Assembly (NCBI GenBank): GCA_902476265.1 | Contig: CABSCP010000009.1 | Location: 59,240 to 123,239 of the forward strand | Source: an uncultured Lachnospiraceae bacterium | GTDB taxonomy: Bacteria; Bacillota; Clostridia; Lachnospirales; Lachnospiraceae | Direction: 5' to 3' | DNA: 64,000 nucleotides | In this document: positions 60,160 to 64,000 of the stretch, one piece after another | Layout of the letters: each line of letters opens with the position of its first letter | Position numbering within the stretch: the stretch's first letter is position 1 | Notes under the pieces: generated by a model | Told to the model about the DNA's origin: nothing | Seen by the model: only the letters and a program-made list of their open reading frames with translations | Database searches by the model: none | Made by a program: the position numbers and the translations under genes

Positions 60160-61764
60160 ATGAAAAGACAAAAAACATCAAGGCTATTGGGGCTTACACT
60201 TTCCGCAATTCTTGCGGCAGCATCACTTTCCGGCTGCGGCTCGGGAAATCCCGGACAGCCTGCGGCCGCACCGTCCGATGCCGAAAACACATCCGGCGCA
60301 TCGGAAGCAGCCGACAGCGCCCCCGACACCAGCAAGGAAGTCGTACTGAAAATGTTTGCCATTGTTGACGCGCCGTTAAATCAGCGTCTCGCCGATGAGT
60401 ATTGGCCGGTTTTAAATGATGCTGTCAAAAATGCCGTGAATGCAACGATTGATCTTACCTATGCATCAGGCAATGATTATGCCAACAACTATCAGCTGGC
60501 TCTCGCTTCCGGTGAAAAGTATGATATGATCCATTCCGCCAACTGGCTGAATTATACGGAGCATGCCACAAAAGGCGCCTTTATGGCCCTGGATGATCTG
60601 CTTCCCGTCTATGCTCCTCATATCTGGGAAGAATATGCCGACAAATGGGACGCGGTAAGAGTCAACGGCAAAATTTACGGCATTCCTTCCAGCGGAGGTG
60701 ACCGCTCGGATCCCGCTTTCTTCTACCGGGAAGATTTGCGCAAAAAGTACAACTGTCCCGAAATCAAATCTCTGGACGATATCGAAACCTATCTGCAGGC
60801 GATCAAAGATAACGAAACGGAACTTCTCCCTTCCGATGACAGCCAGGCGATGGTATACGGAAATGCTTTTATTCCATTGAGCAAATATCAGATCGTGGAC
60901 ACCATGGGCGGCAGAAACTCCAACTTCGTCATCGATCCGGCAAATCCCCGTAAAGTGCTCTGTACCATTGAGCTTCCGGAGTATAAAGAATTCATGTATA
61001 CGATGAAACGGTTCTCTGACAAGGGATTTTGGCCTAAAGACGTCCTTTCCAAAAACGACTGGGGCGTTTACTCCGTCATCAACGGTAAAGCGGCGGCTTC
61101 TTTTGTCGGACAGTTCTGGAATTACTCCTATCTGATTCCGCAGACAGAAGCCGAGCATCCCGACTGGGAACTGAGCTTTGTACCCTATTGCACAATCAAC
61201 CCTGACACCGTGCTGCCCGAATCCGATCCCACCGGCAACATGATTTCCGTAGCCCGTAACGCTATAAATCCGGAACGGGCGCTGATGTTAATCGATTATG
61301 TACATACCCATGAAGATATCTGGAGGCTGATGAACTGGGGGATTGAAGGCGTCCACTATCAGATAACGGACGGCAGTTACGATGAAACGATCCTGGCCGA
61401 TCCTTCAACAGACAAATTTAACTATTTCCCCGGAAACCTGTTTAACGATGAAGCTTTCCAGATCCCCAAGGTCAATGAATGGGAAGGCAAGGCCGCTCTG
61501 GAAGCGAAAATGAAAGCAATTGAACAGCCCAATCTCCTTGCCGGTTTTGTATTTGACCAGACGCCCATCACCGCCGAATATACTGCTGTCAACCAGATCC
61601 GTATGGAATACGGATATCCTCTAAATGTAGGAATCGTAGATGATGTGGATGCTGCTTATGACGATTTTGTAAAAAGATCCAAGGATGCCGGTCTGGAAAA
61701 ATGCCGGGAAGAGGTGGAACGTCAGATCAACGCGTTCTTTGACGCGAATGGACGTGTTGATTAA
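60160..61764 (+). CDS. Extracellular sugar-binding lipoprotein (LipO/YtcQ-like)
   Basis: 534 residues. Signal peptide with lipobox LSGC, Cys26, then an Ala/Ser/Pro linker. Long CUT1 binding protein: YQLALASGEKYDMIHSANWL, GIPSSGGDRSDPAFFYREDL, SVINGKAAASFVGQFWNYSY. Length fits the LipO group that works with LplB/LplC permeases, encoded divergently next door. It should bind the oligosaccharide at the outer face of the membrane. ATG 60160 follows AGGAGGG. A terminator lies 33 bp after the stop. Confidence 0.92.
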   Translation: MKRQKTSRLLGLTLSAILAAASLSGCGSGNPGQPAAAPSDAENTSGASEAADSAPDTSKEVVLKMFAIVDAPLNQRLADEYWPVLNDAVKNAVNATIDLTYASGNDYANNYQLALASGEKYDMIHSANWLNYTEHATKGAFMALDDLLPVYAPHIWEEYADKWDAVRVNGKIYGIPSSGGDRSDPAFFYREDLRKKYNCPEIKSLDDIETYLQAIKDNETELLPSDDSQAMVYGNAFIPLSKYQIVDTMGGRNSNFVIDPANPRKVLCTIELPEYKEFMYTMKRFSDKGFWPKDVLSKNDWGVYSVINGKAAASFVGQFWNYSYLIPQTEAEHPDWELSFVPYCTINPDTVLPESDPTGNMISVARNAINPERALMLIDYVHTHEDIWRLMNWGIEGVHYQITDGSYDETILADPSTDKFNYFPGNLFNDEAFQIPKVNEWEGKAALEAKMKAIEQPNLLAGFVFDQTPITAEYTAVNQIRMEYGYPLNVGIVDDVDAAYDDFVKRSKDAGLEKCREEVERQINAFFDANGRVD

Positions 61765-61796
61765 GATCGGATAAAGCCGCATAAACAAATCGTACT

Positions 61797-61846
61797 AAAA
61801 AAGGAACATCAGAAAGCCTGTCTTCGCTTTCCGCTGTTCCTTTTTT
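61797..61846. terminator. Bidirectional terminator
   Basis: AAAAAAGGAACA/TGTTCCTTTTTT stem with inner GAAAGC/GCTTTC hairpin. Between the solute-binding gene and the convergent dehydrogenase gene. Confidence 0.85.
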
Positions 61847-61969
61847 CTTCTCTGCTTTTTTGTTCCCCAGTCAGCTCGTTTTCCTTACATTTTCAAGTTT
61901 CCATACATATTGTCAGCTTTCAATTCCGTTTTAAAATTATTAGTAATGTTTTCATATTTATTCTTCTTT

Positions 61970-62998
61970 TTATTCATGTACATCAATAATCACTTTCATC
62001 ACTTGATCCCTGTTTTCCATCAGATATTGATAGGCTTTTTCATATTCCTCAAACGGAAAATGCCGGGAGATCATCGCTTTCAGATTCACTTTCTTTTCAT
62101 CAATCAGGCTGATCGCATCCAGATAATCCTCATTCCGGTACATGAGCGTGGTGCACAGCTTCAGCTCTTTGTCCGCCAAAGCGGCCAGATCCACGTTTGC
62201 CATCCCCCGGAACACTCCTACGAGTATGATCCTGCTGCCCGCATGCGCATACCGGATAGCCTGCCCGATGGTGATATTTGTGCCTGCGCAGTCATAAACA
62301 ATATCTGCTTCTTCCGCACCAAACCATTTTTTGAGCGCGCTGCCCAAATCCTCTTCCGCCGTATTGATACAAAAGTCAATTCCGCACCTCGCCGCTATTT
62401 CCAGCCGGGGATTCGTGATATCCGTAATCATCACTGCTTTGGCCCCCATCCCTCTGGCGGCCTGGGCAGTGATCACCCCGATTGGTCCTGCCCCCAAAAT
62501 CAAGACATTTTTGCCGGTCACATTCCCTGCTTTTTTTACCGCATGAACCGCAACGGCCAGGGGTTCAATCATTGTCCCCTCTTCATAACAGATATCTTTG
62601 GGCAGGTTCGCGACCCGGTCCGCATCTGCCGCAAAATATTCCGAAGCCATACCTCTTGCCTGAAATCCCATCACTTTTAAATTTTCACACAGATTATACT
62701 TGCCTTCCAGGCAATGACGGCAGACACCGCAGGTGATCTGCGGCTGAACGGTCACCTTTTGCCCGGGAAACAGATTTTGCACTGCAGACCCGACGGCGAC
62801 AATTTCACCGGCCGCCTCCCTTCCCTGGGTAACAGGATAGGCTATCGTTGGATCCTGCCCGGAAAACACTCTGATATCCGAACCGCATATGCCAATTTTC
62901 TGTATCTTAATCAATACCTGATCTTCTTCTATTTCCGGAACCGGCACTTCTTCAAAATCAATTTTCCCCGGAGCAACCACAACCTGCCTTACCATCAT
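61970..62998 (-). CDS. Zinc-type alcohol/polyol dehydrogenase with altered metal site
   Basis: 342 residues, MDR family (sorbitol/threonine dehydrogenase branch). GICGSDIR carries the catalytic Cys; structural zinc Cys in CGVCRHCLEGKYNLC; NAD site LILGAGPIGVITAQAA. The catalytic His-Glu pair (usually GHExxG) reads GREAAG, so the zinc-binding His is Arg. Probably oxidises a sugar or polyol, but the metal site may be changed. ATG 62998 or 62995, behind AGAAGG. Single-gene unit with its own promoter. Confidence 0.87.
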   Translation of the reverse strand: MMVRQVVVAPGKIDFEEVPVPEIEEDQVLIKIQKIGICGSDIRVFSGQDPTIAYPVTQGREAAGEIVAVGSAVQNLFPGQKVTVQPQITCGVCRHCLEGKYNLCENLKVMGFQARGMASEYFAADADRVANLPKDICYEEGTMIEPLAVAVHAVKKAGNVTGKNVLILGAGPIGVITAQAARGMGAKAVMITDITNPRLEIAARCGIDFCINTAEEDLGSALKKWFGAEEADIVYDCAGTNITIGQAIRYAHAGSRIILVGVFRGMANVDLAALADKELKLCTTLMYRNEDYLDAISLIDEKKVNLKAMISRHFPFEEYEKAYQYLMENRDQVMKVIIDVHE

Positions 62999-63038
62999 TC
63001 TACCTTCTTTCGCTTTAACGCACTGCCATTTTAAAAAA

Positions 63039-63067
63039 ATTATACACTGTTGCTACCTTATTTTCAA
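63039..63067 (-). promoter_or_regulatory. Promoter of dehydrogenase gene
   Basis: Minus strand TTGAAA (63067-63062), 17-nt spacer, TATAAT (63044-63039). Confidence 0.8.
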
Positions 63068-63260
63068 TCACATTTGACAATTTTCAGCACTTCTTTCATC
63101 ACCAGCGTTTCCCCGCCTGATCACGCCTTTCACAGCCTCTCTTCTAAAAACAGTTCCCCCTTCTTTGTAATCTTTCAGATCCAAGGTGATTTCTTTGATG
63201 CATCGGTTCATAGCCGTCTCCTGTCAATATCCAACATTTGAGATACCCTGCTATGTAATA

Positions 63261-63812
63261 TTATAAGTTATTTTCAGCCTTTTGTATATCGTTATGGATG
63301 TCAATCACGCCGTCGTTTAACAGCTTTTTTACCCGGCTCCTAGTGAGTCCCAGAATCTCTGCCGCCACCTTATCGGTTCTGACCGGGATGCCGTATGGAT
63401 TATGAATCTTCATCAAAAGCCTGTCCTTACTAAAATCCGCTTCCTTTTCCGCCAGCGGCACGATTTTGTATCCGCAGGCATCCCATGCGATCTCTGCTCT
63501 GTTCCGGTCAAAGATTGTTTTAGACGTTCCGATTTCATACACTTTATCCTTGTCATTGGCTAAAAATTTCTCATATTCCTTCCGCGGTATTTTATCCGGA
63601 TGTATCCTCTCATAGACAGACAGATTATAGGTATGCCCACATTTTTCACATCCGTAAATCAGCCAGATATCCAGCCGATTGCCGTTTGCGTTCACCCGAA
63701 AACGATCTTTGCAGGAAAACAACTTCTTAGAGCCGCAGCAAGCGCACCCTCTGATAATTTTAAAAGTATCGGTGGGAATCATCTCATATTCCGTTACAAT
63801 GTCATAGCTCAT
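63261..63812 (-). CDS. DUF1062 protein with S4-like C-terminus
   Basis: 183 residues. The N-terminal zinc-ribbon-like part has Cys-x2-Cys pairs in CACCGSKK and YGCEKCGHTYN around FRVNANGNRLDIWLIY, the hallmark of DUF1062. The C-terminus, AAEILGLTRSRVKKLLNDGV, looks like an S4 RNA-binding helix-turn. Function unknown; an RNA- or regulation-related role is inference. ATG 63812 has AAGGAG 7 nt upstream. Confidence 0.8.
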   Translation of the reverse strand: MSYDIVTEYEMIPTDTFKIIRGCACCGSKKLFSCKDRFRVNANGNRLDIWLIYGCEKCGHTYNLSVYERIHPDKIPRKEYEKFLANDKDKVYEIGTSKTIFDRNRAEIAWDACGYKIVPLAEKEADFSKDRLLMKIHNPYGIPVRTDKVAAEILGLTRSRVKKLLNDGVIDIHNDIQKAENNL

Positions 63813-63849
63813 GTCACATCTCCTTATAATCGTTATGGAAATATGCGCA

Positions 63850-63889
63850 GGCTATTGTATCTTCAATTTGAATTTTATTTGCAATAGCC
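63850..63889. repeat. Inverted repeat upstream of DUF1062 gene
   Basis: GGCTATTG (63850-63857) and CAATAGCC (63882-63889) pair perfectly around AT-rich DNA, 38 bp above the gene; possible leader hairpin or operator. No other feature is supported between 63813 and 64000. Confidence 0.4.
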
Positions 63890-64000
63890 CGTGCTATGCA
63901 AAGTAATGGGGTGTAGTCATCTGAATTTTCCTCCTGTTTTTATGTATAAGTTCTCGGAATTCTCAGCCCTCATTTTTCAAGGCTTCCCATCCCTTTATTA

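Noticed and set aside
63970..64000. Possible C-terminal end of a minus-strand gene (NKGMGSLEK then TGA) at the right edge
   Set aside because: Only nine codons are visible; cannot be supported.
1..64000. tRNA, rRNA, integrase, transposase or phage genes
   Set aside because: Looked for characteristic sequences and protein motifs and saw none in this window.

Overview
The window reads as a chromosomal segment of a Gram-positive Clostridia bacterium, most likely a Lachnospiraceae relative. Evidence: Shine-Dalgarno sites of the AGGAGG type before most genes, frequent GTG/TTG starts, sigma-A promoters, and families typical of that group (CotH kinase, DUF5688, DUF6199, DUF1062, LplB/LplC-type sugar permeases, MoxR/VWA pairs). 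No rRNA, tRNA, CRISPR array or transposase gene was seen.

1-27 kb (minus strand) is a large surface-glycan locus. The upstream transcription unit starts near 27.19 kb and carries a GT52 glycosyltransferase, a PglK-like ABC flippase, an acyltransferase, WecE, three polytopic membrane proteins, a sugar N-acetyltransferase and a polyprenyl-phosphate GT2. A second unit starts near 15.05 kb and carries an O-antigen polymerase/ligase-like protein, a PglF-type dehydratase, a VOC protein, a PglE/EpsN-type aminotransferase, an initiating phosphoglycosyl transferase, an ATP-grasp ligase, a GT4, a UDP-HexNAc dehydrogenase, a GT-C-like protein, an SGNH lipoprotein, a WbpP/TviC-like epimerase and an edge-truncated formyltransferase. 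The gene set predicts a lipid-linked glycan with a 4-amino-6-deoxy sugar at the reducing end, HexNAc-uronic acid, Fuc4NAc and a nonulosonic acid. Two giant hairpins occupy the only long gap (9.5-10.2 kb).

27-36 kb adds a CotH-like kinase, a divergent plus-strand pseF-pseI-pseG operon (pseudaminic acid), then minus-strand pseB, a GT-C, a GT2 and a DUF5348 protein. No typical pseC is present.

36-49.5 kb is mixed: nth and free-methionine-sulfoxide reductase; an LRR/MoxR/VWA cluster; then a decayed accessory strip (41-45.2 kb) with two GNATs, a flavin reductase, a DUF6199 protein, an acetyltransferase remnant, and two genes each cut by a ~270-bp hairpin element flanked by TA duplications. Removing each element plus one TA restores an open frame exactly. 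An AraC regulator diverges from a GH29 fucosidase, followed by two poorly known proteins (one DUF5688).

49.7-63 kb is a carbohydrate-use region: a YheO-type regulator; a minus-strand operon of two ABC permeases, an SH3b protein, a BadF-type sugar kinase, a SIS protein, an MFS carrier, a GH9 enzyme and an esterase; a divergent solute-binding lipoprotein with a palindromic operator; and a zinc-type dehydrogenase. A DUF1062 protein closes the window.

The most unusual signal is the pair of TA-flanked, T-shaped inverted-repeat elements at 43.4 and 44.5 kb. Their outer ends and loop cores are shared, but their stem sequences are unrelated while staying self-complementary.
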